A program made the position numbers and the translations under genes. From DASSUW01 sp036520135 (GTDB lineage: Bacteria; Actinomycetota; Thermoleophilia; Solirubrobacterales; Solirubrobacteraceae), in the NCBI GenBank assembly GCA_036520135.1, contig DATDKF010000110.1, positions 1-54,047 on the forward strand: a stretch of 54,047 bases of DNA, in the 5' to 3' direction. How positions within the stretch are numbered: the first letter of the stretch is position 1; each line of letters opens with the position of its first letter. Positions 15,654-23,762 of the stretch are shown here, in pieces. The notes beneath the pieces are model-generated. The model worked only from the letters and a program-made list of their open reading frames with translations. It did no database searches and was not told the DNA's origin.

Positions 15654-16259
15654 ATGCAAGGTCGGTGGCGTCCACCACACGAAGCGTCCTACTGCCGGCT
15701 GCTGGGCCTCTACCTCGGCGACGGCCACCTTGCTGCGCATCCCCGCACGTGGCGGCTCGTGATCTCGTGCGATGCCGCGTATCCGGGGATCGTCGAGGAC
15801 TGCCGGCGGGCCGTGGAGGTCACCGGGCTGCCGCGGCGAGTCCGGGCCCAAGTCGATGCGACGACTCGCTGCGTGCGCGTCGTGGCCGACAGTCGACGCT
15901 GGCCGCAGGCGTTCCCGCAGCACGGGCCGGGGCGCAAGCACGATCGCAAGATCGAGCTCGCGGGCTGGCAACGCGAGTTCGTCGATCGGTTCCCGGAGGA
16001 GTTCCTGCGCGGCCTCCTGCACTCGGACGGCTGCCGGACCGTCAACCGGTTCAAGACCACGCTGCCCAGCGGGCGCGTCGCCGAATACGCATATCCGCGG
16101 TGGTTCTTCTCGAACCGGTCGGCGGACATCCGCGGGCTGTTCTGCGAGTACTGCGAGCGGCTCGGAATCCGCTGGACGCAGTCGAACCCGCGCAACATCT
16201 CGGTTTCGCACCGGCGCAGCGTCGCGCTGCTCGACTCGTTCGTGCCGGCCAAATCGTGA
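15654..16259 (+). CDS. LAGLIDADG-like (homing-endonuclease-fold) protein
   Basis: 201 aa from ATG at 15654; the longer in-frame TTG start at 15564 overlaps the tRNA-Trp gene. CRLLGLYLGDGHLA near the N-terminus resembles the LAGLIDADG helix with its acidic residue, and a second such unit may be seen in EFLRGLLHSDGCRTVNR. FPQHGPGRKHDRKIELAGWQ and NPRNISVSHRRSVALLDSFV are typical of small stand-alone actinobacterial proteins of this fold. It may be a homing-type nuclease or a domesticated DNA-binding protein. It lies between two tRNA genes, within neither an intron nor an intein. Confidence 0.75.
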   Translation: MQGRWRPPHEASYCRLLGLYLGDGHLAAHPRTWRLVISCDAAYPGIVEDCRRAVEVTGLPRRVRAQVDATTRCVRVVADSRRWPQAFPQHGPGRKHDRKIELAGWQREFVDRFPEEFLRGLLHSDGCRTVNRFKTTLPSGRVAEYAYPRWFFSNRSADIRGLFCEYCERLGIRWTQSNPRNISVSHRRSVALLDSFVPAKS

Positions 16260-16266
16260 GCGAGAG

Positions 16267-16349
16267 TGCGGGCGGAGGGACTCGAACCCCCACGGCTTGT
16301 GGCCACGAGGACCTAAACCTCGCGCGTCTACCAGTTCCGCCACGCCCGC
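16267..16349 (-). tRNA. tRNA-Leu (anticodon UAG)
   Basis: 83 nt, class II. Acceptor GCGGGCG/CGCCCGC, anticodon stem CGAGG/CCUCG with loop UUUAGGU, long variable arm GUGGCCACAAGCCGU and T arm GGGGG-UUCGAGU-CCCUC. Discriminator A. The long variable arm is the normal leucine identity architecture, in contrast with the CAA tRNA at 16991. Confidence 0.92.
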
Positions 16350-16413
16350 GGATGCGTGCGCGACGGCTCAAGCGCCGCACGCACAGCAGCGAGATTGTAT
16401 GGTCGCGGACGTC

Positions 16414-16914
16414 ATGGCTGACCCCGGGGTGATCATCGAGCACCCGAATCGCCGCAAGGCGGCCTCGAAGTTCACCCGGGCGATCGTCGTGCTGCTGCTG
16501 CTCGTCTCCGCCGGCCTGGTCCTGATCATCTCGATCGGCGGCTGGGACGCGATCGAGGGCGCGAAGTTCCTGCAGGTGTCCTACATCGTCATCTACGTGG
16601 TGCTCGCGGTGTTCGTGCTGCGCTGGAGCCGCGGGGTGCTGCCGCTGGCGGCGGCGCTGGCGATCGTCCTGCTGATCTTCGCCGCGGTCTCGGCGCCCGC
16701 GTGGTTCGAGCGCGACAAGGCAGGCTTCACCAACCCGGCGCTCGACGAAGGGATCCTCGGCCTCCTCACCGCCCTGCTCGTGCCGGTGCAGCTGCTGCTG
16801 ATCGCGTTCTCGATGAGCGGCTTCCGCCAGGCGTGGAACGTTGAGGTCGAGCGCCACGAGGAGCCGCCGCCCGATCGCCAGGAGCGCCGCGGCCCGGCGC
16901 CCGCTGCCGCATGA
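16414..16914 (+). CDS. four-helix membrane protein, unknown function
   Basis: 166 aa from ATG at 16414 (MADPGVIIEHPNRRKAASKF); an ATG at 16399 would add five residues. Four hydrophobic segments follow: about 22-45 (AIVVLLLLVSAGLVLIISIG), 55-75 (VSYIVIYVVLAVFVLRW), 80-100 (VLPLAAALAIVLLIFAAVSA) and 120-145 (LGLLTALLVPVQLLLIAFSM). The C-terminus is charged and Pro-rich, probably cytoplasmic. No catalytic motif is visible. It appears to be a conserved integral membrane protein of this lineage, but that is an impression, not a search result. Confidence 0.75.
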   Translation: MADPGVIIEHPNRRKAASKFTRAIVVLLLLVSAGLVLIISIGGWDAIEGAKFLQVSYIVIYVVLAVFVLRWSRGVLPLAAALAIVLLIFAAVSAPAWFERDKAGFTNPALDEGILGLLTALLVPVQLLLIAFSMSGFRQAWNVEVERHEEPPPDRQERRGPAPAAA

Positions 16915-16990
16915 GGTGACTTCGCCGCCGAGCGCCGCACTGGCAACACGCACTGTTACGGGCGCCGCCGCCGTAGGATGGGGGCGGTCC

Positions 16991-17064
16991 GCCCGGGTAC
17001 TCCAACTGGCAGAGAGAGTCGACTCAAAATCGATCAAGTGCGGGTTCGAATCCCGCCCCGGGCA
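16991..17064 (+). tRNA. tRNA with anticodon CAA (Leu by anticodon) but class-I architecture
   Basis: 74 nt. Acceptor GCCCGGG/CCCGGGC is perfect, D stem CUC/GAG (3 bp), anticodon stem GUCGA/UCGAU closes loop CUCAAAA, T arm GCGGG-UUCGAAU-CCCGC is perfect, discriminator A. The variable loop is only 5 nt (CAAGU). Bacterial leucine tRNAs carry a long variable arm, so this is unusual. The coding sequence of the ATP-grasp gene begins 5 bp after its 3' end, suggesting a joint transcript. Confidence 0.85.
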
Positions 17065-17069
17065 TCGGC

Positions 17070-18467
17070 GTGATCGACCACGTCAACAACCTCAAGCTCC
17101 AGTACCTCGTCGAGCTCTCGAAGCTCGGCGATCGCTGTGCGGGCCTCGAGCGCGGCGTCGCCGACTGGCTGCAGGAGCACGACGTGGTCTTCAACGGCGC
17201 GACGATCCCGTTCGTGCTGATGCCGCACTTCATCTCCCCCGGCCAGCTGCGGCGGGTGCGGCATTCGGTCGAGCATCTGAGCCGCGTGCTCGACCGCTTC
17301 TGCGACGCCTACACGACCGACGCCGCGCTGCGCGACGAGCTCGCGCTGAGCCCTGAGGAGGACTCGCTGATCCGGATCGAGCCCGGCTACCCGCGGCCGA
17401 TGCGGATCTGCCGGCTGGACGCGTTCCTCGCCGGCTACGACGTGAAGTTCCTCGAGTTCAACGCGGACTCGCCGGCCGGGATTGGCTATACGGACGTGCT
17501 GTACGAAGGGCTGACGACGAGCATCGACCTCCCCCGCGTCCGCCAGGAGTTCGACACCGCGTACGCGCCGATGCTCCCCGAGCTGATCGGCACCCTGTGC
17601 GAGGCGTACGCCCACGTCCGGCCCAGCGACTTCCCGGAGACGCCGCGACTCGCTCTGATCGACACCGAAAACGCGCCCGCCGTCCCCGAGTTCCGGATCG
17701 TGTGCGCGGCCGCGAAGGCCCACGGGATCGAGGCCACCCACGCGTCGCTCGCCGACCTCACGTACGACGGCTCGACCCTGCGCGCCCGCAACGAGCCCGT
17801 CCACGTCGTCTACCGCCGCGCGCTGCTGGAGGACATCGACCAGGCCGACCTCGTCGCCGCCGCCCGCGACGGCCGCGTCTGCATCGTCAACCCGTTCCGC
17901 GCGCGCGTAGCCAACAACAAGAAGCTGCTGGCGCTCTTCCAGGACCCGCGCTTCGCCCACCTCATCGAGGGCGACGAGATCGAGGTCGTCCAGAAGACCG
18001 TCCCGTGGACTCGCATCCTGCGCCCCGGCCGCGTCACCTACGGCAGCTGGACGATCGACCTGCTGCCGTTCGTGGCCGACAACCGCGAGAAGCTCGTGCT
18101 CAAGCCGGCGAGCTCGTACGGCGGCCACGAGGTCTCCCTGGGCATCGAGACTGCCCAGGACCGCTGGGAGGAGATCGTCGCCCAGCACGCCGAGCGCGCG
18201 GACTTCATCGTGCAGGAGTACGTCCCCGTGCCCGAGGAGATGTTCCCGACGATCGAGGGCGGCCACGTCCAGATGCGCCTCAAGCGCTTCAACATCAACC
18301 CGTTCGGCATCGGCGGCCGCCACGCCGGCTCGATCACCCGCATCTCCGACCGCGCGGTGATCAACGTCAGCGCCGGCGGCGGGCTGCTGCCGAGCGTGAT
18401 CGGTCGCCACAAGCGCCGGCTGCTCGCCGAGGGCGACGAACAGGAGGAGCTCGCGCATGGGCTATGA
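17070..18467 (+). CDS. circularly permuted ATP-grasp / glutathionylspermidine-synthase-like protein
   Basis: 465 aa. GTG at 17070, only 5 bp after a tRNA, gives VIDHVNNLKLQYLVELSKLG. Motifs of the circularly permuted ATP-grasp family appear: CRLDAFLAGYDVKFLEFNAD then SPAGIGYTDVLYEG; VVYRRALLEDIDQADLVAAA; PFRARVANNKKLLALFQDP; LVLKPASSYGGHEVSLGIET (ATP lysine and glycine-rich loop); and FIVQEYVPVPEEMF. Such enzymes join a carboxylate to an amine through an acyl phosphate. No amidase domain is present. The stop overlaps the start of the DUF455-like gene by 11 bp, so the two are translationally coupled and probably act together. Substrate unknown. Confidence 0.85.
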   Translation: MIDHVNNLKLQYLVELSKLGDRCAGLERGVADWLQEHDVVFNGATIPFVLMPHFISPGQLRRVRHSVEHLSRVLDRFCDAYTTDAALRDELALSPEEDSLIRIEPGYPRPMRICRLDAFLAGYDVKFLEFNADSPAGIGYTDVLYEGLTTSIDLPRVRQEFDTAYAPMLPELIGTLCEAYAHVRPSDFPETPRLALIDTENAPAVPEFRIVCAAAKAHGIEATHASLADLTYDGSTLRARNEPVHVVYRRALLEDIDQADLVAAARDGRVCIVNPFRARVANNKKLLALFQDPRFAHLIEGDEIEVVQKTVPWTRILRPGRVTYGSWTIDLLPFVADNREKLVLKPASSYGGHEVSLGIETAQDRWEEIVAQHAERADFIVQEYVPVPEEMFPTIEGGHVQMRLKRFNINPFGIGGRHAGSITRISDRAVINVSAGGGLLPSVIGRHKRRLLAEGDEQEELAHGL

Positions 18468-19587
18468 CGTCGACGAGAACGCGACCCGTTTCTCCAACTA
18501 CTTCCACGTCCTGCGCGAGCTCGTGCACCTCTCGTGCGGCCACCTCGCGCTCGAGCCGCGGTTCGAGGTCAAGGCGCTGCTCGGCGACCACCTGCACGAC
18601 GACGCGCGCGCGGTCAGCAAGATCCACCGCCGCCTCTACGAGCTGCGCACGCCAAGCGACTACCCCGGCGCGCCGTCGCCCGAGCTCGCCGCGCTGCTCG
18701 ACCGCGCGAACGACGCCGACACGCACGACTACCTCGAGATCGCCTACGGCGAGCTCAAGCCGACGCTGATCGCCGCGCTGAGGATCCACCGCGAGCACCT
18801 CGACCCGCTGCTGGACGAGCCGAGCCTGCGCCTGATCACGCAGCTGCTGCACCGCCAGGAGCGCCACACCGCCGAGCTGCCCGCCGCCGGCCGCCCCGTG
18901 TTCGAGGACCTCGGCAAGCTCCCGCTCCGGCTGCGCGAGACGCGCCCGCTGCGCGTCATGCCGCCGCTCGTCCAGCCGGCCCGCGACGCCTTCGTCGAGG
19001 TCACCGAGGAGGGCGACCCGTACCTGACCGACGACCTGTACGTCAACGGCGACGAGAACCACGTCCCGACCGAGCCTGAGGAGCAGAAGCACTTCTTCCA
19101 CGGGCTGATGGACGCCGAGCTGTGCGCGGCCGAGCTGATGGCCCGCAACTCGCACGAGCACCCCGACATGCCGTGGGAGTTCCACGTCGACATGGCCCGC
19201 CAGACCTGGGACGAGATCCGCCACGCCGAGGTGCACGACCGCCTGATGGCCACCGAGCTCGACTGCCACTGGGGCGACTATCCGGTCGGCTTCGGCTACT
19301 TCAAGTCGATCTACGCGCTCGACCTGCTCGGTCGGCTCGCGCTGTTCAACGGGACGAGCGAGCAGAAAGCGATGTGGCGCCACTCGCACCGCCGCAAGGT
19401 GCTGGTAGAGCTCGGCCAGGAGCGGATCGCCGACGTGTTCGACTACCTGCTGGCCGACGAGGTCCCGCACGTGCACAACGGCACGCGCTGGGGGACGCAC
19501 CTGCTCGGCGGCGACGAGCAGGCCTACCGCGACAAGGTCCGCGAGCTCCGCCAGGGGCTCGACCGCACGGGCACGCCCGTGCGCTGA
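18457..19587 (+). CDS. DUF455-type ferritin-like protein
   Basis: 376 aa; ATG at 18457 lies inside the end of the ATP-grasp gene. The N-terminal half is helical (LRELVHLSCGHLALEPRFEV). The C-terminal half shows the ferritin-like metal pattern: HFFHGLMDAELCAAELMARN then MARQTWDEIRHAEVHDRLMA (E..H-type carboxylate bridge) and later VFDYLLADEVPHVHNGTRWG, matching DUF455 proteins distantly related to MiaE and rubrerythrin-type di-iron oxidases. The metal-ligand set looks complete (Glu, then ExxH, then Glu-xxx-H). Coupling to an ATP-grasp enzyme suggests oxidation or protection of the ligated product; this is inference. Confidence 0.85.
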   Translation: MGYDVDENATRFSNYFHVLRELVHLSCGHLALEPRFEVKALLGDHLHDDARAVSKIHRRLYELRTPSDYPGAPSPELAALLDRANDADTHDYLEIAYGELKPTLIAALRIHREHLDPLLDEPSLRLITQLLHRQERHTAELPAAGRPVFEDLGKLPLRLRETRPLRVMPPLVQPARDAFVEVTEEGDPYLTDDLYVNGDENHVPTEPEEQKHFFHGLMDAELCAAELMARNSHEHPDMPWEFHVDMARQTWDEIRHAEVHDRLMATELDCHWGDYPVGFGYFKSIYALDLLGRLALFNGTSEQKAMWRHSHRRKVLVELGQERIADVFDYLLADEVPHVHNGTRWGTHLLGGDEQAYRDKVRELRQGLDRTGTPVR

Positions 19588-19588
19588 C

Positions 19589-19831
19589 CTACAGCGGCAT
19601 CTTGCCGCGCCCGCGCCGGCCGGCGCTGCCGCTCTTCGAGACCGCCTTCGAGGAGGTCTGGAACGGCTTGCTGAACCAGCGGCCGAGCTTCCCCGGGGCC
19701 TTGCTCGCCCCGCGGCTGCCGAACCCCAGCACCCGCTGCCCGCCTTGCTCGGGGCCGCGCGAGAGCCGCGGCGCGAGGAACGCGAGGATCAGGATCAAGA
19801 TGCAGAACGCGATGACTCCTCCGATGATCAT
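19589..19831 (-). CDS. small N-terminally anchored membrane protein
   Basis: 80 aa, ATG at 19831. Residues 1-21 (MIIGGVIAFCILILILAFLA) form one transmembrane helix; the rest is basic and Gly/Ser-rich (FGSRGASKAPGKLGRWFSKP), likely cytoplasmic. Convergent with the DUF455 gene and 1 bp from it. Function unknown. Confidence 0.7.
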   Translation of the reverse strand: MIIGGVIAFCILILILAFLAPRLSRGPEQGGQRVLGFGSRGASKAPGKLGRWFSKPFQTSSKAVSKSGSAGRRGRGKMPL

Positions 19832-19864
19832 GCTCGGGTCCTACCCAGCGCACCGCACGAGCAG

Positions 19865-20635
19865 TCAGGCCACGATCGCCGCGAGCGGCTCGATCAGCGA
19901 AGCCGGCGCGACGAGCAGCCCGCCGGCCGCGGGCGGCGCCGGCTCGAGCACGCGCACGGCCAGGCCGGCGCGGCAGCACAGCAGCTCGCCGGCCGCGAGG
20001 TCCCAGGCGTTCAGCCCGCGCTCGTAGAACGCGTCGTAGCGCCCGGCCGCGGTCCAGGCGAGATCGAGCGCCGCCGAGCCGAAGCGGCGGATGTCGCGCA
20101 CCTGCGGCAGCAGCTCGGCGACGATGCCGGCCTGGTACTCGCGCACGGCGGCGTCGTAGCCGAAGCCGGTCGCGACCAGGGTGGTCGCCAGGTCCGAGCG
20201 CCCGGAGCCGTGGATCTCCCGCCCGTCGAGCAGTGCCGGGCTGTCGCGCTCGGCCGTCCACAGCTCGTCGCGCATCGGGTCGTAGATGACGCCGGCGAGC
20301 GTGCCCTCCGCGTCCTCGCAGGCGATCGAGACCGCCCACTGGGGGATCCCGAACAGGAAGTTGATCGTGCCGTCGAGCGGGTCGACGACCCAGCGGAGCC
20401 CGCTGCTGCCCTCGGCGTCGCCGCCCTCCTCGCCGAGGAAGCCGTCACCCGGCCGCGCCGACGCCAGGCGCTCGCGGATGAGCCGCTCGGCGGCGTGGTC
20501 GGCCTCGGAGACGAGGTCGGTCGGGCTCGACTTCGCGGTCACGTTCACGCGCGGACCGGCGAACGCGTCGCGCAGCTGGTGGCCGGCCTCGCGCGCCACC
20601 GCCTCGGCGATCTCCCGCAGGGCGCCCGGGCTCAC
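19865..20635 (-). CDS. inositol monophosphatase family phosphatase
   Basis: 256 aa. GTG at 20635 overlaps the amidase stop (GTGA), indicating coupling. Metal and catalytic motifs are present: GFLGEEGG (Glu), LRWVVDPLDGTINFLFGIPQ (DPLDGT) and ERGLNAWDLAAGELL (late WD motif). These ligate two or three Mg2+ and hydrolyse inositol-1-phosphate, histidinol phosphate or similar substrates. Length fits the family. The exact substrate is unclear. Confidence 0.9.
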   Translation of the reverse strand: MSPGALREIAEAVAREAGHQLRDAFAGPRVNVTAKSSPTDLVSEADHAAERLIRERLASARPGDGFLGEEGGDAEGSSGLRWVVDPLDGTINFLFGIPQWAVSIACEDAEGTLAGVIYDPMRDELWTAERDSPALLDGREIHGSGRSDLATTLVATGFGYDAAVREYQAGIVAELLPQVRDIRRFGSAALDLAWTAAGRYDAFYERGLNAWDLAAGELLCCRAGLAVRVLEPAPPAAGGLLVAPASLIEPLAAIVA

Positions 20636-22008
20636 AGCGGCGGCCGCCGGTCGGGCCAGCCGAGCGCGCCCTCGAGCTGCGAGGCGAGCGAGAGCAGGAC
20701 CGGCTCGCCGTGCGGCGGCGCGACGAGCTGCACGGCAAGCGGGAACCCGTCGCTCGTGAGCCCGGCCGGCACGGACGCGGCGGGCTGGCCGGTGTGGTTG
20801 TACGCGCCGCAGTAGGGCGCGAAGCGAACCGAGCCGGTGAGCGAGCGCACCGCCGACATCCCCTGGTAGGCGCCGATGGCGGGCGGGCGGCGGGTGAACA
20901 TCGGCGTCATCACGAGGTCGACCCCGTCGAACGGGCGCCAGTGGTGGGCCGCGTCGGCCGGCGCCGCCGCCTTCGCGCGCTCGACCGTTGCGCGCGGAAC
21001 GGCGCCGCCGATCCGCATATAGCCGCGCGTGCGGCGCATCAGGCGCTCGGGATGCGGCGTCGAGCCCCCCATGTCGGCGATCCCGCGCAGGTAGCGCGCG
21101 AGCGTGTTGGCGATCAGCGACGGCGTGTACTCGATCTCGCGCTCGATGACGTCGTGCCCGAGCTCGCGCAGCGCGCCCGCGACCGCCTGCACCGCCCCGA
21201 GCTGCTCGCCGTCCGCCTGCACGCCGGTCAGCGGCGGCGTGCGCACCGAGACCGCGATCCGCAGCCGGCCGGGCGCGGTCGCCGCCGCCTGGGCGAACGA
21301 CGGCCCGCCGTCCTTGATCGCGTCGTAGAACAGCGCGCTGTCGGCCACGCGGCGGGTGAGCGGACCCCACGTCGCCATCCCCGCCCAGGGCTCGACGAGC
21401 GGCGCCGTCGGCACGCCGCCGTTCTGGGACTTGAGGCCGAACAGCCCGCAGCAACCGGCCGGGATGCGGATCGAGCCGGCGCCGTCGGACCCGAGCGCGG
21501 CGCCGGCCATCCCCGCGGCGACGGCGGCGGCCGAGCCGCCCGACGAGCCGCCGGGCGTGCGCAGCCGGTCCCACGGGTTGCGGGTGACCCCGAACGTGTG
21601 CGACTCGGTCCACGGCGTGATCGTCAGCTCCGGAACACTCGTCTTGCCGAGGATCACCGCGCCGGCCGAGCGCAGCCGTCGCACCACCTCGGCGTCGGCG
21701 GGCCGGGGCCCGTCGTGGGCGTCGCTGCCGAGCGCGGTGACCTCGCCGGCGATGTCGATGTCGTCCTTGATCGCGATCGGGACGCCGAGCAGCGGCCGCC
21801 GGTCGCCCGCCTTGGCGCGGGCGTCGGCCTGCCCGGCCTCGGCCAGCGCGCGCTCGTCGAACGTGATGCGGTACGCGTTGAGGTCGCGGTCGTAGCGCTC
21901 GATGCGGGTCAGGTACAACTCGGTGAGCTCGCGCGCCGAGACCTCGCGGCTGCGGATGAGCTCGACCTGCTTGGCGGCGCCGGCGAAGGCCAGGTCGATT
22001 GCATCCAT
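20632..22008 (-). CDS. amidase signature family hydrolase
   Basis: 458 aa from ATG at 22008 (MDAIDLAFAGAAKQVELIRS); ATG at 22017 adds three residues and cannot be excluded. The signature region reads GGSSGGSAAAVAAGMAGAAL followed by GSIRIPAGCCGLFGLK, with the first catalytic Lys in VPIAIKDDIDIAGE; together these form the Ser-cisSer-Lys triad. Such enzymes hydrolyse amides of varied origin. No GatB or GatC neighbours are present, so a tRNA amidotransferase role is unlikely. It is translationally coupled to the phosphatase downstream. Confidence 0.9.
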   Translation of the reverse strand: MDAIDLAFAGAAKQVELIRSREVSARELTELYLTRIERYDRDLNAYRITFDERALAEAGQADARAKAGDRRPLLGVPIAIKDDIDIAGEVTALGSDAHDGPRPADAEVVRRLRSAGAVILGKTSVPELTITPWTESHTFGVTRNPWDRLRTPGGSSGGSAAAVAAGMAGAALGSDGAGSIRIPAGCCGLFGLKSQNGGVPTAPLVEPWAGMATWGPLTRRVADSALFYDAIKDGGPSFAQAAATAPGRLRIAVSVRTPPLTGVQADGEQLGAVQAVAGALRELGHDVIEREIEYTPSLIANTLARYLRGIADMGGSTPHPERLMRRTRGYMRIGGAVPRATVERAKAAAPADAAHHWRPFDGVDLVMTPMFTRRPPAIGAYQGMSAVRSLTGSVRFAPYCGAYNHTGQPAASVPAGLTSDGFPLAVQLVAPPHGEPVLLSLASQLEGALGWPDRRPPL

Positions 22009-22026
22009 GGGGCGCATGCTAAGGCG

Positions 22027-22044
22027 CTCGCACGAGCTTGCGAG
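22027..22044. promoter_or_regulatory. inverted repeat between divergent amidase and M28-like genes
   Basis: CTCGCA (22027-22032) and TGCGAG (22039-22044) are perfect arms around a 6-bp spacer. The 71-bp gap must hold the promoters of both genes, so this could be an operator. No regulator is identified. Confidence 0.3.
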
Positions 22045-22079
22045 TGCGAGTAAGCCGCATTGGTTTACGGTGCGGCGCG

Positions 22080-23186
22080 ATGCTAGCGGTGGTCGACGGG
22101 CTGTGCTCCTTCGCCGCCCGCGGCGCGTGCACGGACGCCGAACGGCGGGCGGCCGTGTGGCTGCACGACGAGCTGCGCTCGCGCGTGCACGAGGCGTGGG
22201 TCGAGACGCTGTGGGTGCGCCCGCGCCGCGCGGCGGTGCTCGCCCTCGGCTGCCTGCTGGCGGTGGTCGGGAGCCTGTTGAGCACGGCGGTCGCGGTGGC
22301 GGGGCTGGCCGTGGCGGCGCTCGGGGCGCTGTCACTGGCGTGCGAGGCGGCCGGACGGCTCGGGCCGATCCGGGCGCTGTTCCCGCGCCGCGCGACGCAG
22401 CACGTGCTGACCGCGGTGCCCGGCGACGGCGTCGTGCTGGTGATCACCGCGCCCTACGACGCGCCGCGCCGCGGGCTCGTGCTCAACGACCGCTGGCGCG
22501 CGCCGCTGCGGCACTTCCCGGCGTGGACGATCGCCGCCTGCGGCGCGCTGGTCGCGCTGGCGGCGGTGGCGCGGGTCGCGGGCTACGAGCCGGGCTGGCT
22601 CGGCGCCGTGCAGCTCGTGCCGACGATCGTGCTGCTGGTCGCGCTCGCCGCGGCGGCCGACGTCGCGCTCTCGGCGGTGTCGCCGGGCGCGAACGACTGC
22701 GCCTCCGGCGTCGCGGTCGCGGTGGAGCTGTTCGACGCGCTCGAGCGCGAGCCGCCCCGCACGCTGCGCCCCGCGCTCCTGCTGGCCGGCGCGGGCCACG
22801 TGGTCCCGCGCACGGCCGCGCGGTACCTGCGCGCCGAAGGGCTGCGCGCCGAACGCGTCGTGCTGCTCGAGCTCGGCCCGTGCGGCGCCGGGCGCCCGGC
22901 GTGGTCGGCCAAGCACCCGCAGGTCCGGGCGGCCGCCAACCGGGCCGCCGCGGCGCTCGGCAGCGGCGAGGGCCCGCGGCCCCGCCGGCCCGCCGCGCGC
23001 GTGCCGGCGATCCGCATCGCCTGCCTCGACGACCGCGGCATCAGCCCGCGCGCGCACCAGCCGGACGACCTGCCCGAGCACGTTGACACCGCGGCGATGG
23101 AGGCGGCGCTCGACCTCGCGCTCGGCGTCGTTGACGCGCTCGACGCCGAGCTCAGCGCGAGAGTGGTGCCGTTGTCTGGCTCATGA
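22080..23186 (+). CDS. membrane-embedded M28-peptidase-like protein, probably degenerate
   Basis: 368 aa from ATG at 22080; an ATG at 22038 adds 14 residues from the intergenic palindrome region. Two membrane zones are visible: AAVLALGCLLAVVGSLLSTA and on (about 60-95), and TIAACGALVALAAVARVAG plus VPTIVLLVALAAAADVAL (about 150-200). The extracytoplasmic part has GANDCASGVAVAVELFDALE, matching the G-x-D/N-D-x-A-S-G-V-A metal site of M28 aminopeptidases. The earlier metal site that should read (A/G)HxD is APYD here, and other ligands are not obvious, so zinc catalysis may be lost. Function is inferred only from the fold. Confidence 0.6.
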   Translation: MLAVVDGLCSFAARGACTDAERRAAVWLHDELRSRVHEAWVETLWVRPRRAAVLALGCLLAVVGSLLSTAVAVAGLAVAALGALSLACEAAGRLGPIRALFPRRATQHVLTAVPGDGVVLVITAPYDAPRRGLVLNDRWRAPLRHFPAWTIAACGALVALAAVARVAGYEPGWLGAVQLVPTIVLLVALAAAADVALSAVSPGANDCASGVAVAVELFDALEREPPRTLRPALLLAGAGHVVPRTAARYLRAEGLRAERVVLLELGPCGAGRPAWSAKHPQVRAAANRAAAALGSGEGPRPRRPAARVPAIRIACLDDRGISPRAHQPDDLPEHVDTAAMEAALDLALGVVDALDAELSARVVPLSGS

Positions 23187-23708
23187 CGCCGCCGACACGA
23201 GCAGCGCGACCGCCACGACGATCACGAGCACGAGGTTCGCGGTGACCGCGATCATGGTCAGCCGCTGCCGGCGCTCGGTGTCACGGTCGATGACGACGTC
23301 GACCGGCGACCCGGAGGTGTCCCACGGCGCCTGGCGCCAGTTGATCGCTGCCGCAAGCACGCCGTTGATGTAGGCGTTCAGGCTCACCTGCTCGAGCTCG
23401 GCGGCGCGGGCCAGCTCGCCGTGCAGGCTCTGCGGCATACGCACGAGCAGCTTTCCGCTGTACTGCCGCGCATCGCGCGGCTCCGGGATCTCGCGCCCGG
23501 CGGCGTGCGCGCCCGCGACCCACTCGGCGAGCGCGTGGGGGATCCGTGCCACTGCCTCCTCGGCTGTTGCGCCGCGCGCCTCGCAGCCCGCCAGCTCCTC
23601 GACGGCCGCGACCCATGCGTATGCGGAGTCGTCGCCTCGATGTGTTACGGAAATCCGGTATGGCTGGGCCAGGTAGTACCTGACGAACTCCTCCGCGACC
23701 ATCGGCAT
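23181..23708 (-). CDS. HicB-like protein with C-terminal membrane anchor
   Basis: 175 aa, ATG at 23708 (a second ATG lies at 23702). Residues 16-75 form a HicB-like degenerate RNase H fold (YRISVTHRGDDSAYAWVAAV then EELAGCEARGATAEEAVARI). Residues 85-125 resemble a ribbon-helix-helix (GKLLVRMPQSLHGELARAAE then LEQVSLNAYINGVLAAAI). Residues 150-172 form a transmembrane helix (LTMIAVTANLVLVIVVAVAL). No HicA toxin gene is adjacent. A membrane-tethered DNA-binding antitoxin-like protein would be unusual; it may have a regulatory role of its own. Confidence 0.7.
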   Translation of the reverse strand: MPMVAEEFVRYYLAQPYRISVTHRGDDSAYAWVAAVEELAGCEARGATAEEAVARIPHALAEWVAGAHAAGREIPEPRDARQYSGKLLVRMPQSLHGELARAAELEQVSLNAYINGVLAAAINWRQAPWDTSGSPVDVVIDRDTERRQRLTMIAVTANLVLVIVVAVALLVSAAS

Positions 23709-23762
23709 GGCGCAGCCTAAACCGCAGGAATGCCGACCACAAAGCTCCAGAAACCGGTAGCT

